Shown here piece by piece: positions 15,345 to 23,810 of a DNA stretch of 40,017 bases. The position numbers were made by a program, and so were the translations under genes. The notes below the pieces were generated by a model. The model worked only from the letters and a program-made list of their open reading frames with translations, had not been told where the DNA came from and did no database searches. Origin of the DNA: Gammaproteobacteria bacterium (GTDB lineage Bacteria; Pseudomonadota; Gammaproteobacteria; Steroidobacterales; Steroidobacteraceae); contig VBNH01000075.1 of NCBI GenBank assembly GCA_005878095.1, forward strand, positions 1-40,017. Reading direction: 5' to 3'. How positions within the stretch are numbered: position 1 is the first letter of the stretch; each line of letters starts with the position of its first letter.

Positions 15345-18020
15345 TCAGAACTTGTACTGGGCCGTGAAGTTGAGCTCGCGACCCTCAATCGGCCGAGCAA
15401 GCAGCACATTGCCGAGGCCAGTCGCCGCACCCAGCTTGCGGGCATTGCCTTCCGTGAGGCCGATCTGGTTGGTCAGGTTCGTGCCCTGGACGCGCAGCTC
15501 CCAGTTCTTCTGGAAGGTCGCGACGAGACCGGCCCCGAGCATGTAGTAGGTGCCGAGGGGTTGCCCGCCCACAATGTCCTCGTAGCGCTCGCCGACGTGC
15601 TCGTAAGTCACCCATCCGGTCACGTCTCCCCAGGGGAACGGTTGGATGTAGCTCGGCGTGACCCGGACCTGGAACTTCGGCTGGCGCTGCAGTGGCGCCC
15701 CGTTGGGCGAGGCGCAGGCAACCAGGTTGCCGAGGATGTCTCTGTACTGTAGACAACCATGGTAATCCGAGTAGGTGCCGTCCATGTAGTCGCCGACGAC
15801 CGTCAGTTTGAGATGCTCGATCGGCGTCAGGGTGCCGATGAAATCGATGCCCTTGGAGTCCGCGCCATAGATGCCTGTTTGGCCGGGCAACGGGTTACCA
15901 AACTGGTCGCTTGGCGTGTACTGCAGACCCGTGAATTGCTTTTTGTAGGCGCTGACGTCGAGGTACGCCATCGCGTTCTGGAACTTGAATCCGACTTCGT
16001 AATTGGTGATCGTCTGGGTCGGCGCAAAGTTGCCGTTGGCGCCACGGACGTTGTTGTCGAAGTCATTGAAATGCACGCCGGTGTTGGCGCGGACATACGC
16101 GCTCATATTGCTCGCGAACTCGTAGTTTGCGCCGCCGGTGAACGACGGTTTGGTCGTTTGATAGTGCTCGAAGTCCCACGTGCCGTTACAGAGCGGTACC
16201 GCATTGTCCCAGAGGTCGAATGCGGTTCCCATTTGCGTATTGGTCCGATTGCACGTGCGCTGGTGCACGTCGATCTTCTCGACTCGCGCCGAGGCATCGA
16301 AGATCCACCGGTTGACCTTCCACGAATCCGACAGGAAGCCGGCAACGTTCGTGGCGTTACCGTGCTGTAGAATGTTGTAGTTGTTGTTCGAGTCGATGAT
16401 GCCCTGCGGACTGGTTAGGTTGAAGGTGTTTCCGCCCTGTACGTAATTCAAAGTAATCCCCGTGGCATTGGGCGTGTTGGTCATCAGCATCTGGTTGCCG
16501 AGAGACCAGTTGTCGTCATCGCTGTAGCGCGCCAGGTAGACGCCACCCGTCACCGTGTTGCCCTCGAAGACCGTCCTGCTCACGCGAAACTCATCGACGA
16601 AGCTTTGGAGCTGCTTCTGGATATACCACCAGCCCTGCCGGATCACGCTCTGACCCCCCCCCACCGCGGCACCACTGCCAGCATAGGCTGACTGGACGTT
16701 GGTCGCGAGCGGCAGACCCTGTCCATCGACCCCGAGGTTGTTGTGATCTATCGCCCCGTTCGGGTAGAAGTTCCCGTTGACGGTGACCGGTCCGCAATAG
16801 CCCGCCGGCTGCAGCACCTGACAACCGTAGAGGTAGTAGCTCAAGGGCCGCGGATTGGGGCCCGAGAACAGCGCGTTGGTGTTGAGGTGCCCGCCGTCGA
16901 ACAGGAAGTTGTTGAGCACCGACCAATCGCCGAATTTCTGGTCCCACTTGATGCCGAAGTAGTACAGCTCTCCGCCGCGCCCGTTGGCGAGATCGGCATC
17001 CTCGAAACCGCCGCCCGGATTCGGGATCGTCACATGCTGGATGGCGTGGCTTCCATAGGAGCCAGTGAGCGGGTCGAAGCCCGGATAGGCGGAGAAGTCA
17101 CTGCCATTCTGAAGCACTGGGACCGGCACGATGAACTGATTCTTGTCGTCCAGTCCCCGGGCCCAGAACATGAGCGACCCCCCATCGAGATCGTGGGTCA
17201 GGGTCGCGGTGATCTGACCGCCCTCGTCCGCCTTGAATTGCGGTGAGCGGACCCCATCGGATGAGCGGTAGAAGCCGCCGACACTCGCGAGCCACCCGGG
17301 TGTGACCGGGAAGCCATAGAAGCCGTCGACCCGGATCAAGTGCTCGTTGCCGTACGTGACCCCTGCCTCGCCGCTCGGCTCGGCCGTGCCGCGCCTCAGG
17401 ATGAAGTTGGCCGTGGCGCCCATCTGTCCCGGACCGAACACAGCGCCCGGCCCGCCTTGCACGACTTCGACGCGCTGGATCGTGTTATCGAGACGGAACA
17501 ACGAGCTCGAGTCCATGAACGAAAGCGAGGGCATGCCATAGAGCGGCATCCCTTCGATCATGTTGGTGAAGTACGGCGCGTCGCCGCCGCCCGGAATGCC
17601 GGCGATCTCGATGTTGGCGCCGGTCTGGCCACCGGACGATTCCGGCCAGATTCCCGGCGACACCTTGAGGATGTCAGCCGTGCTCTTGGGGTTCGCCTCC
17701 CGGATCTGCTCGGCGTCCACAGCGACGACGTTGTAGCTCGCATCGAGTTTCTTCACGCCGGTCGCACTCGCAGTGACTACGACCTCCTGCAGCGCCTCGG
17801 CCGGCTCACCGCCCGCGGGAGCCGGTTCCTGCGCGTAGGCCGCGCCGCCGGTGCCCCAGAGAATCCCGGCCACTGCGGCGGCGATACTGCCTGCGCCGAC
17901 TCGCAGCCCCGGCCGTCGCAGGATCGATGCCTGCGCAGGCAGCGCAGCGACTGCTGACATGGACGCTCGTCGAGCCAGCCGCGCACTCCTGCGCAGCGCC
18001 TTGTTGCTTTTCACTCTCAT
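15345..18020 (-). CDS. TonB-dependent outer-membrane receptor
   Basis: 891 residues from ATG 18020, preceded by GGGGAGGGGG. An unusually long N-terminus of about 66 basic and hydrophobic residues ends in GGAAYAQ, a likely signal peptidase site. EALQEVVVTASATG serves as TonB-box-like start. The plug domain follows (VDAEQIREANPKSTADILKV, VEVVQGGPGAVFGPGQMG), then a beta-barrel of about 680 residues ending in GRELNFTAQYKF with a terminal Phe, as outer-membrane insertion requires. It takes up a ligand too large or scarce for porins; next to two periplasmic glycosidases this is most likely an oligosaccharide or glycoside. No SusD-like partner is present. Its own promoter and a palindromic operator lie at 18172-18221. 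Confidence 0.93.
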   Translation of the reverse strand: MRVKSNKALRRSARLARRASMSAVAALPAQASILRRPGLRVGAGSIAAAVAGILWGTGGAAYAQEPAPAGGEPAEALQEVVVTASATGVKKLDASYNVVAVDAEQIREANPKSTADILKVSPGIWPESSGGQTGANIEIAGIPGGGDAPYFTNMIEGMPLYGMPSLSFMDSSSLFRLDNTIQRVEVVQGGPGAVFGPGQMGATANFILRRGTAEPSGEAGVTYGNEHLIRVDGFYGFPVTPGWLASVGGFYRSSDGVRSPQFKADEGGQITATLTHDLDGGSLMFWARGLDDKNQFIVPVPVLQNGSDFSAYPGFDPLTGSYGSHAIQHVTIPNPGGGFEDADLANGRGGELYYFGIKWDQKFGDWSVLNNFLFDGGHLNTNALFSGPNPRPLSYYLYGCQVLQPAGYCGPVTVNGNFYPNGAIDHNNLGVDGQGLPLATNVQSAYAGSGAAVGGGQSVIRQGWWYIQKQLQSFVDEFRVSRTVFEGNTVTGGVYLARYSDDDNWSLGNQMLMTNTPNATGITLNYVQGGNTFNLTSPQGIIDSNNNYNILQHGNATNVAGFLSDSWKVNRWIFDASARVEKIDVHQRTCNRTNTQMGTAFDLWDNAVPLCNGTWDFEHYQTTKPSFTGGANYEFASNMSAYVRANTGVHFNDFDNNVRGANGNFAPTQTITNYEVGFKFQNAMAYLDVSAYKKQFTGLQYTPSDQFGNPLPGQTGIYGADSKGIDFIGTLTPIEHLKLTVVGDYMDGTYSDYHGCLQYRDILGNLVACASPNGAPLQRQPKFQVRVTPSYIQPFPWGDVTGWVTYEHVGERYEDIVGGQPLGTYYMLGAGLVATFQKNWELRVQGTNLTNQIGLTEGNARKLGAATGLGNVLLARPIEGRELNFTAQYKF

Positions 18021-18171
18021 GGAGATCCCCCTCCCCGAAATGCTGGTGGATAAAGCGAATCGGACCGGCAAGCCGCCGTAATTAAAGGAGTGCCGGCTGC
18101 TTGTGCTCTACGTCTTCCCCTCGATCGTCGCCGGACGTATGCGCGTCACCCGCCTTGGCACCTCGCGCGAA

Positions 18172-18200
18172 ACTCTAATTCGAATGATTGGCATTAACAA
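18172..18200 (-). promoter_or_regulatory. Promoter of the TonB receptor gene
   Basis: Read on the minus strand, TTGTTA (18200-18195) and TAGAGT (18177-18172) are separated by exactly 17 bases. Each matches the sigma-70 consensus at 4 of 6. Transcription would begin near 18165, leaving a leader of about 145 bases before the ATG. Confidence 0.5.
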
Positions 18201-18205
18201 GCTTT

Positions 18206-18221
18206 GTTGCGAATTTGCAAC
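18206..18221. promoter_or_regulatory. Palindromic operator upstream of the TonB receptor promoter
   Basis: GTTGCGAATTTGCAAC is a 16-bp near-perfect palindrome, with 5-bp arms GTTGC/GCAAC and only one mismatched pair inside. It ends five bases upstream of the -35 box. That position suits an activator, or a repressor acting by overlap. The regulator is not encoded in the window in complete form. Confidence 0.5.
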
Positions 18222-18387
18222 TAGGCTTGGCACAGCCCGGAGCCTGCATTGGGCGAGCCTTAGCACAGAGATCCGTCCCACCGACGCCGCGGTGCCACAT
18301 GCCGCGGGCGTCGGTGTGGTGAGCCCGGTTCAGCCACGGTTGGCTGCTGAGCGCAAGCCGTCTGCTGCCGAGTGCATGCGGCGTAGG
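18222..18387. terminator. Gene-free stretch with two hairpins between the GH65 and TonB receptor genes
   Basis: The non-coding stretch 18021-18387 is the longest in the window. Besides the promoter and operator it holds two inverted repeats downstream of the GH65 stop on the minus strand. CAGCCA/TGGCTG (18331-18346) is a 6-bp stem with a 4-base loop. 18281-18314 is a 12-bp GC-rich stem (CCGACGCCGCGG) with one bulge and a 9-base loop. Neither is followed by a U-tract. Together they probably separate the glycosidase operon from the receptor gene. Confidence 0.45.
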
Positions 18388-20652
18388 TCAATGCATCCGG
18401 CGCGTCAGCCGCACCACGCCGGCGGCATCGCGCGCGATGCGGATATCCATGCGCTGGCCGCGGAAGGTCAGATTGCGCAAGGTGAGCGAATTCCAGCCCG
18501 GCGGAAGGACGGGCGCATACGCCTCGATGAGCCCCGCCTCGCGGATGCGCAGTCCGCTGAAGCCGTAGATCAGACTCTGCAGATATCCGCCGGAGCCCGT
18601 CAGGAAGTACCCGACATTGTTACCGGCCGTCTCGGTGCGCACGTTGAACGGCGGCTTGAGCGTGCCGCCGGTGAAATTGGTGGCAAACCAGGCCACGGCA
18701 TCGGCCGCAGCACCGATCGTGTCGGCGGCGATCGACCGTGGTGCAATGGCCATGCTGGCCGCACCGACCCGCGCGACCGAACTCGGGCGAATGCCATACT
18801 CGTAATCATGGCGCCGCAACTCCGTGCCCATGGCGAGATCCAGCGAGGGCAGGAACAACAGCGCCATCGGGCCGCCTCCGAAGTCCTCGTCGCTGCGGTC
18901 GGCCATCACGGCGGGGTCGAACGGCAGGTGATGCTCCCCGCCCGGGGCGAGCGGGATGTACAACAGCCGGGCGATGCGGCTCCAGAGCGGGTCGGGGCGC
19001 TCGCCGAGCACGGCTGCGGCGGCCGTGGCGATGCTCAGCGCCTTGGCGGCCGATACATTCGTGAAGGTATCGTTCGCAATGTCCGTGTTCGACTCGGCCA
19101 CTGAATTGACGTGCGCGATCCCGTAGCGCTGCCCGCGCGGATCGTAGGTGGCGCGGCTCGCCCAGAAGCGGGCGACCTCGCGGATCACCGGCCAGCCGTG
19201 CGCTCGCAACCAATCGCGGTCGCGCGTGGCCAGATAGTATTGCCACTGCGCGATCGCGACGTCCGCGTTCACGTGAATCTCGGTTTCTCCCAGGACGTAG
19301 GCAGAGTGCGGCGTCTGTTCGCTGCCGTTCTCCGGGTCTGATTCCCAGGGGTACATGGCTCCGTCGAAGCCGCGCTGCCGCGCCCGCTGCCGTGCCGCGT
19401 CCAGGGTGCGCTCGCGGAACGCGACCATGGGTTTTGCGCGTTCGGGGTGCAGCAGCAACAACGCCGGAAATACCCAGGTGTCGGCGTCCCAGAACGCATG
19501 ACCGGCGTAACAGGTTGTAAGCCCGCAGGGGCCGACCGGCCACGCCGTATCGGCCGTCGCACTCGCCAGCAGGTAATACAACTCCGAGTGAGCAACCTGC
19601 TGAGCTCTCGCATCCCCCTCGATCAGGATGTCCGGCTGCCACAGCGCATCCCACGCCGCGCGATGCTCCTCCAGCAGGCGGGCGAATCCGCGGTCGCGGG
19701 CCTCGCGGGCCAGCGCGAGATCATCGGTTGCGTTGCCGCCCCACCCGGCGCGCGACACGGCGATGAACTTGGTGAAGTCATACGTCCGGGCCCGCTCGAC
19801 CTTGATGCTGACATCGAGCGCGAGCCGGTAGCGGTTACGGTGCAGGGTCACCGTTTCCGCCGGCACCCCCTCCGGCAGGGCTACCGCGGCGGCCATGGCC
19901 ATAGGCAGGCCCTGCTCGGCCTTGCCGTCGAGCCACAACGACAGCGAGCCCCCATCGCCCTCGCTCGCGCGCACCTCGGTGTAGCCGGGGTACCAGAGCG
20001 CCTCGCGGTCGGGCGTGGCGGGGGCGCGCGGCTCGAGCGACAAGCCATTCGCCGCCAGGGCCTCCTCCATCTCGGGACCGCTCATCTGCGCGAGCGGAAA
20101 CCGCGGAGCGTGCGGTGCCCACAGCATGAGCGCAAACGACAACTGCACCACCCCGTCATAATCCGGCGTGATCCTGAAACGACTCGCCGCCAGATGCGGG
20201 GATGCCTCGCTGACCAGCGTGGTGACCTCGACCGCGGTTTCCCGGCCGCGATCGAGGTAGCGATAACTCGTCGTCAACGTGGCCTCGTGCAGATCGAGGG
20301 TCTGCCGGTAGTCCCTGAAATCGCGCTCGTTCAGCGGGGCTCTGTTCATCCACGCCTGACCCGCTCCGGCGGGACTCGAGCTGAAGTCGATCTCGGTCCA
20401 CCCGGGAACGGCCGCCGGGCGCGAGATATCGCCCGCAGCGTAGTCCATGAATGCGACCAGGTAGGCCCGCGTGGCCTCGGTGCCCCGCGGCGCACTCAGG
20501 GTCGAGATGTAACCGTTGGCGAGATAAGCCGGGAAATAGGCGGGCAGATCCTCCAGCCCGGCGCTCAGGCGAAAGCTCGCATCGGTCTCGCCCCGGGCGC
20601 TCGCGGCGGCAACCAGGAGAAGCGCGGGCAGCAGAGCGCGCGCGGCCCTCAT
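18388..20652 (-). CDS. Secreted GH65-family glycoside hydrolase (kojibiase/PGGHG-like)
   Basis: 754 residues from ATG 20652. A Sec signal (MRAARALLPALLLVAAASA) is followed by an N-terminal beta-sandwich and the GH65 (alpha/alpha)6 barrel: AGHAFWDADTWVFPALLLLH, GAMYPWESDPENGSEQ and GETEIHVNADVAIAQ. In VNSVAESNTDIANDTFTN, E520 aligns with the general acid of GH65 enzymes (the SPDEY...NNSVYTN region of human PGGHG). Overall it resembles the hydrolase branch (PGGHG/ATHL1, bacterial kojibiase), which releases glucose from alpha-1,2-linked glucosides, more than the phosphorylases. Linkage is inferred. It overlaps the upstream glycosidase gene by 4 bp (ATGA), so the two are co-translated and both reach the periplasm. 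Confidence 0.87.
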   Translation of the reverse strand: MRAARALLPALLLVAAASARGETDASFRLSAGLEDLPAYFPAYLANGYISTLSAPRGTEATRAYLVAFMDYAAGDISRPAAVPGWTEIDFSSSPAGAGQAWMNRAPLNERDFRDYRQTLDLHEATLTTSYRYLDRGRETAVEVTTLVSEASPHLAASRFRITPDYDGVVQLSFALMLWAPHAPRFPLAQMSGPEMEEALAANGLSLEPRAPATPDREALWYPGYTEVRASEGDGGSLSLWLDGKAEQGLPMAMAAAVALPEGVPAETVTLHRNRYRLALDVSIKVERARTYDFTKFIAVSRAGWGGNATDDLALAREARDRGFARLLEEHRAAWDALWQPDILIEGDARAQQVAHSELYYLLASATADTAWPVGPCGLTTCYAGHAFWDADTWVFPALLLLHPERAKPMVAFRERTLDAARQRARQRGFDGAMYPWESDPENGSEQTPHSAYVLGETEIHVNADVAIAQWQYYLATRDRDWLRAHGWPVIREVARFWASRATYDPRGQRYGIAHVNSVAESNTDIANDTFTNVSAAKALSIATAAAAVLGERPDPLWSRIARLLYIPLAPGGEHHLPFDPAVMADRSDEDFGGGPMALLFLPSLDLAMGTELRRHDYEYGIRPSSVARVGAASMAIAPRSIAADTIGAAADAVAWFATNFTGGTLKPPFNVRTETAGNNVGYFLTGSGGYLQSLIYGFSGLRIREAGLIEAYAPVLPPGWNSLTLRNLTFRGQRMDIRIARDAAGVVRLTRRMH

Positions 20653-22730
20653 CGCGCACCGGCTGCTGCGTTCACCGCCACGTGCGGAGGCTTCACGGCC
20701 AGGTACACCGTGCTCCACAGCTGCGCTGCGTTGGACTCGTCTGCGTCCGCGGCGGCGGCCCCGAATGGCGCCACCCGATAGTGGCCGGCGTCGAACGACC
20801 ACGACCACAATTCGGAATTGTTGATGGAGCGGGTTGCGTTGATGGCCGACCACAGGACCTGCTGCGCCTCGAGGAGATGAGTGCGCACGGTGGGCCGCAG
20901 ATCGCGGCGCTGCAGTTGCCGCTCCAGCCCGGCGGCGAACAGGGCTTGCTGCCACGACCATACGACAGTGCCGTGGTAGGCGTTGCGGGTGAAGCGCGCC
21001 TGCAACGGCGGCGCGCAGAATGCGGGATTGGCGACCAGCATCCCTGCGTCGGTCATCAGGCCCGCGGGAAACGGACGCATCAGCACGGTGACGGCCCGGT
21101 CGACCTGCTTGGCATCCAGTTCTGCGAACAACAGCGCAAATCCCTCGTCCGAATGCATGACCGGGATCGGCTTTCCCGACGCGTCGAGCGCGATCGCATG
21201 GAAGCGCAGATCCTCAGGGCCCAGCGCTGCGAGGGCTGCCTGCGCCGCAATGGCCTGTGAGGCGGCATAGGCCTCGATGGCGCCGCCGGCCTGCTTGCGG
21301 GGGATGGCCACGTCGAACAGTTGCGGCGCCTTCGCGCGCCAGACGCTCGCCATCTGCGGGGCGCGAGCGAACAGCGCACGATCAGCCGCGTTCAGATACG
21401 GTGACAAGAGACCGCTGTCATTGAGCTGCGCGGCGGCCTCGAGGGCAGCCGGGACCAGCACCGCATCGACATCGTAGGGATAGCGGCCCCGCCCGATGCC
21501 GTCCTCGCTGTCGCGCCATTCGCCCACCGAGAACCCGGACTTCAGCCCGATGAGATGCGCGGTGCTCGGATCTGCGGCGAACGCCGACGCGCTTCCCAAC
21601 ACGAACCGCAGGTTGGCCACCAACGCCGCCCCGCGGGTGCCGCGGCCATCGCCCGGGCCGCCGGCGAGGGCGGCCAGGAACGCGGCGGCCCGCGCTCGCG
21701 CGCGTTGATGAACCAGCCAGGCGCTGGCCACCGGGGCGAGCAGATAGTCGCCGTCGATCATCTTGTAGTCGAATACCGGCGCCGCGGAGCGCGAGCCATC
21801 GGTTTGCAGATGATCCAGCACCGCGCGCTCGCCGATGTCCTCCTCATGCGCAACCTCTCCTTGCACCGACAGCCGCGCGAGCACCGAGGACAGTCCCGCC
21901 TCGACTGCCGTCGCACTCAGAACGGGCATCAGCAGGCGCACCGCCATCAGGGTATCCCGCCCGAAGTAAGTGTCGAAGCGCCACGAGCCGGCCAGCAGCT
22001 TTTCGCGATAGGCCAGGAATGTCAGCGTGTCACGAGCCGCGGCATCCGACCCGGCCGACTCGTTCAACAGCTGGCGGCCGAAGAGCGCAGTCAAGGGCGT
22101 CTCGCCCGTGAGGCCCGTGATCCGCAAACCGATCTTGCCGTCGGGGCCCGCGCGGATGTGTCCATCACTCAGCTGCCCCTGGGTGACTTCGAGCACCAGC
22201 CGATAGCCCGGCGCTGCGTCGAGCCGGTCGCGGGACCAGCTGACCGTGTGCCCGTGCTCGGTGGGGGTGGCTGCAAGGGCGGACGGCATGGTGCCGAGCA
22301 ACTGATAGTCGCGCAGCACGCGAATACTGGAGAGCACCGCCTGGCGGATTTGCAGGTCCTGGCCCTCGACGGTGGCGTCCGCCGAGATGCCGTACAGCAT
22401 GCGGCCGCGGCCGTCGGAGTCGTGGACGACCACCGGCGGACCGCGCAGCCTGAAGCTCACCCTGTCGGCATGGTGCACGAACCAGAGACCCACGCCGCTG
22501 TTGCCGGCAGGAAAGGCGATCACGATGCGCGGGTCGGTTCCGGAGCGCAGCAACAGATGCGCCGCAACCTTGCCTTCGCGCACGAAGCGGTTGAGGTTGA
22601 GACCTTCCTGAACTTCGAAGTCGAGCCGTGGCGCCGTCGGCTGCGGCGCCGCAGCTGTCATTGGCCCCGCGAAGACGGCAATGACAATAGCTATCTGTGC
22701 GTACGGAGGCGCCCGTCTGGTGAGCTGCAT
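20649..22730 (-). CDS. Secreted six-hairpin glycosidase-like protein, unclassified
   Basis: 693 residues. A signal peptide (AQIAIVIAVFAGPMTAAAP) is followed by an N-terminal beta-rich domain of about 210 residues and a helical barrel-like domain from about residue 230. SWRFDTYFGRDTLMAVRLL resembles the first barrel helix of amylo-alpha-1,6-glucosidase, GH15 and GH63-type enzymes. HEEDIGERAVLDHLQ, KMIDGDYLLAPVASAW and AYHGTVVWSWQQALFAAGLE look like successive active-site loops with candidate catalytic acids. I could not place it in a named GH family. It is translationally coupled to the GH65 gene, so the two probably act on the same glycoside. A possible -10 box (TACAAT on the minus strand, 22821-22816) lies about 85 bases upstream. 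Confidence 0.72.
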   Translation of the reverse strand: MQLTRRAPPYAQIAIVIAVFAGPMTAAAPQPTAPRLDFEVQEGLNLNRFVREGKVAAHLLLRSGTDPRIVIAFPAGNSGVGLWFVHHADRVSFRLRGPPVVVHDSDGRGRMLYGISADATVEGQDLQIRQAVLSSIRVLRDYQLLGTMPSALAATPTEHGHTVSWSRDRLDAAPGYRLVLEVTQGQLSDGHIRAGPDGKIGLRITGLTGETPLTALFGRQLLNESAGSDAAARDTLTFLAYREKLLAGSWRFDTYFGRDTLMAVRLLMPVLSATAVEAGLSSVLARLSVQGEVAHEEDIGERAVLDHLQTDGSRSAAPVFDYKMIDGDYLLAPVASAWLVHQRARARAAAFLAALAGGPGDGRGTRGAALVANLRFVLGSASAFAADPSTAHLIGLKSGFSVGEWRDSEDGIGRGRYPYDVDAVLVPAALEAAAQLNDSGLLSPYLNAADRALFARAPQMASVWRAKAPQLFDVAIPRKQAGGAIEAYAASQAIAAQAALAALGPEDLRFHAIALDASGKPIPVMHSDEGFALLFAELDAKQVDRAVTVLMRPFPAGLMTDAGMLVANPAFCAPPLQARFTRNAYHGTVVWSWQQALFAAGLERQLQRRDLRPTVRTHLLEAQQVLWSAINATRSINNSELWSWSFDAGHYRVAPFGAAAADADESNAAQLWSTVYLAVKPPHVAVNAAAGAR

Positions 22731-22827
22731 TTCACGCCGTGTGCATCACTTATTGGACTCCGCGGCTGCGGCCGTCGCCCGCCGGCTTTCGCACCGCAAA
22801 CCGAACGCGGCCGGGATTGTAGCGCGT

Positions 22828-22865
22828 CTATCGCATCCTGCCTGCCTGACGCTTAGACTTCCGGC
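22828..22865 (+). promoter_or_regulatory. Shared 38-bp promoter/regulatory element, copy 2
   Basis: Counterpart of 1640-1677 (34 of 38 identical, no gaps). It sits between the divergent glycosidase operon and the ABC importer. TAGACT at 22854-22859 is in the same place in the element as in copy 1 and would start transcription about 12 bases before ATG 22878. The minus-strand TACAAT box at 22816-22821 touches its left edge, so a protein bound here could control both directions. Confidence 0.6.
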
Positions 22866-22877
22866 AAGGATGCGGGG

Positions 22878-23804
22878 ATGAAGCGCATTGGTCTGGCGTT
22901 GCTCGCCGGCGTACTGCCGGCGCTGTCCGCGGCCCCGCACGCGGCCACGCTGGGCGTCTCCATGGCTTTGTTCGATGACAACTTCCTGACCGCGGTCCGC
23001 GCCAGCATGAAGGAGCGGGCGCAACAGCTGAGCGTCCCGATCCAGTTCGAAGACGCCCAGAACGACATCGGCAGACAGCTGAACCAGATCCAGAATTTCA
23101 TTGCGCAGAGAGTGGACGCAATCATCGTCAACCCCGTCGACACTGATGCGACGCCCAAAATGACTCGACTCGCGGTGCGCGCCGGCATACCGCTCGTGTA
23201 CGTGAACCGCATGCCCGCCGACAAGCAGTTGCCGCCCAAGGTCTCCTTCGTCGGTTCCGACGATGCTCAATCGGGCACTCTGCAAATGGCGGAGGTCTGC
23301 AGGCTCCTGCAAGGCAAGGGCGACATCGTCATCCTGGTCGGCGAGCTGACGAATCAGGCCGCCCGCCAGCGTACCCAGGACATCTATGACGTGATTGCCA
23401 GACCGCCGTGCCAGGGCATACGGGTTGTGGAGAAGCAGAGCGCCAACTGGAAGCGCACCGAGGCCGCCGACCTCATGACCAACTGGTTGAGCGCCGGCCT
23501 GCGTCCGCAGGCGGTGGTAGCCAACGACGATGAGATGGCCATCGGCGCCATCCAGTCCCTGAAGCAGGCGAAACTGCTGTCGCGAACGATCGTCGCGGGA
23601 ATCGATGCCACGCCCGATGCACTCGCCGCAATGAAGGCGGGAGATCTCAAGGCGACCGTATTTCAGAACGCCCCTGCCCAGGGAGCGGGAGCGGTTGATA
23701 CTGCGCTGCAGCTCGTCAGGGGTGAGAAGGTTGCGAGCTTCGTGTGGGTTCCGTTCGAGCTGGTGACGCCCGCAAATCTGACGAATTACCTGGGCAGGCA
23801 CTGA
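22878..23804 (+). CDS. Sugar ABC transporter substrate-binding protein (CUT2, inositol/ribose-type)
   Basis: 308 residues. A Sec signal (MKRIGLALLAGVLPALSAA, cleavage near AAPHAA) is followed by a Peripla_BP_4 domain. Typical pieces are TLGVSMALFDDNFLTAVRAS, QNFIAQRVDAIIVNPVDTDA and VVANDDEMAIGAIQSLKQA. The closest known types are ribose, inositol and galactose binding proteins of CUT2 systems. It is followed after 6 bp by the ATPase gene. Location beside iolD-E-B-G makes myo-inositol, or an inositol-containing product, the most likely ligand; this is from context. AAGGA at 22866-22870 is a possible ribosome binding site. Confidence 0.9.
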   Translation: MKRIGLALLAGVLPALSAAPHAATLGVSMALFDDNFLTAVRASMKERAQQLSVPIQFEDAQNDIGRQLNQIQNFIAQRVDAIIVNPVDTDATPKMTRLAVRAGIPLVYVNRMPADKQLPPKVSFVGSDDAQSGTLQMAEVCRLLQGKGDIVILVGELTNQAARQRTQDIYDVIARPPCQGIRVVEKQSANWKRTEAADLMTNWLSAGLRPQAVVANDDEMAIGAIQSLKQAKLLSRTIVAGIDATPDALAAMKAGDLKATVFQNAPAQGAGAVDTALQLVRGEKVASFVWVPFELVTPANLTNYLGRH

Positions 23805-23810
23805 GCGGCC

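Noticed and set aside
19447-20781. 444-codon plus-strand frame opposite GH65
   Set aside because: Antisense to the GH65 catalytic domain; the low-complexity Arg/Gly/Gln composition is a frame shadow.
22849-22864. GGAAGTCTAAG on the minus strand read as an ECF sigma promoter
   Set aside because: The GGAA-like and TCTAA-like parts adjoin instead of being about 16 bases apart, so it is not a valid ECF promoter.
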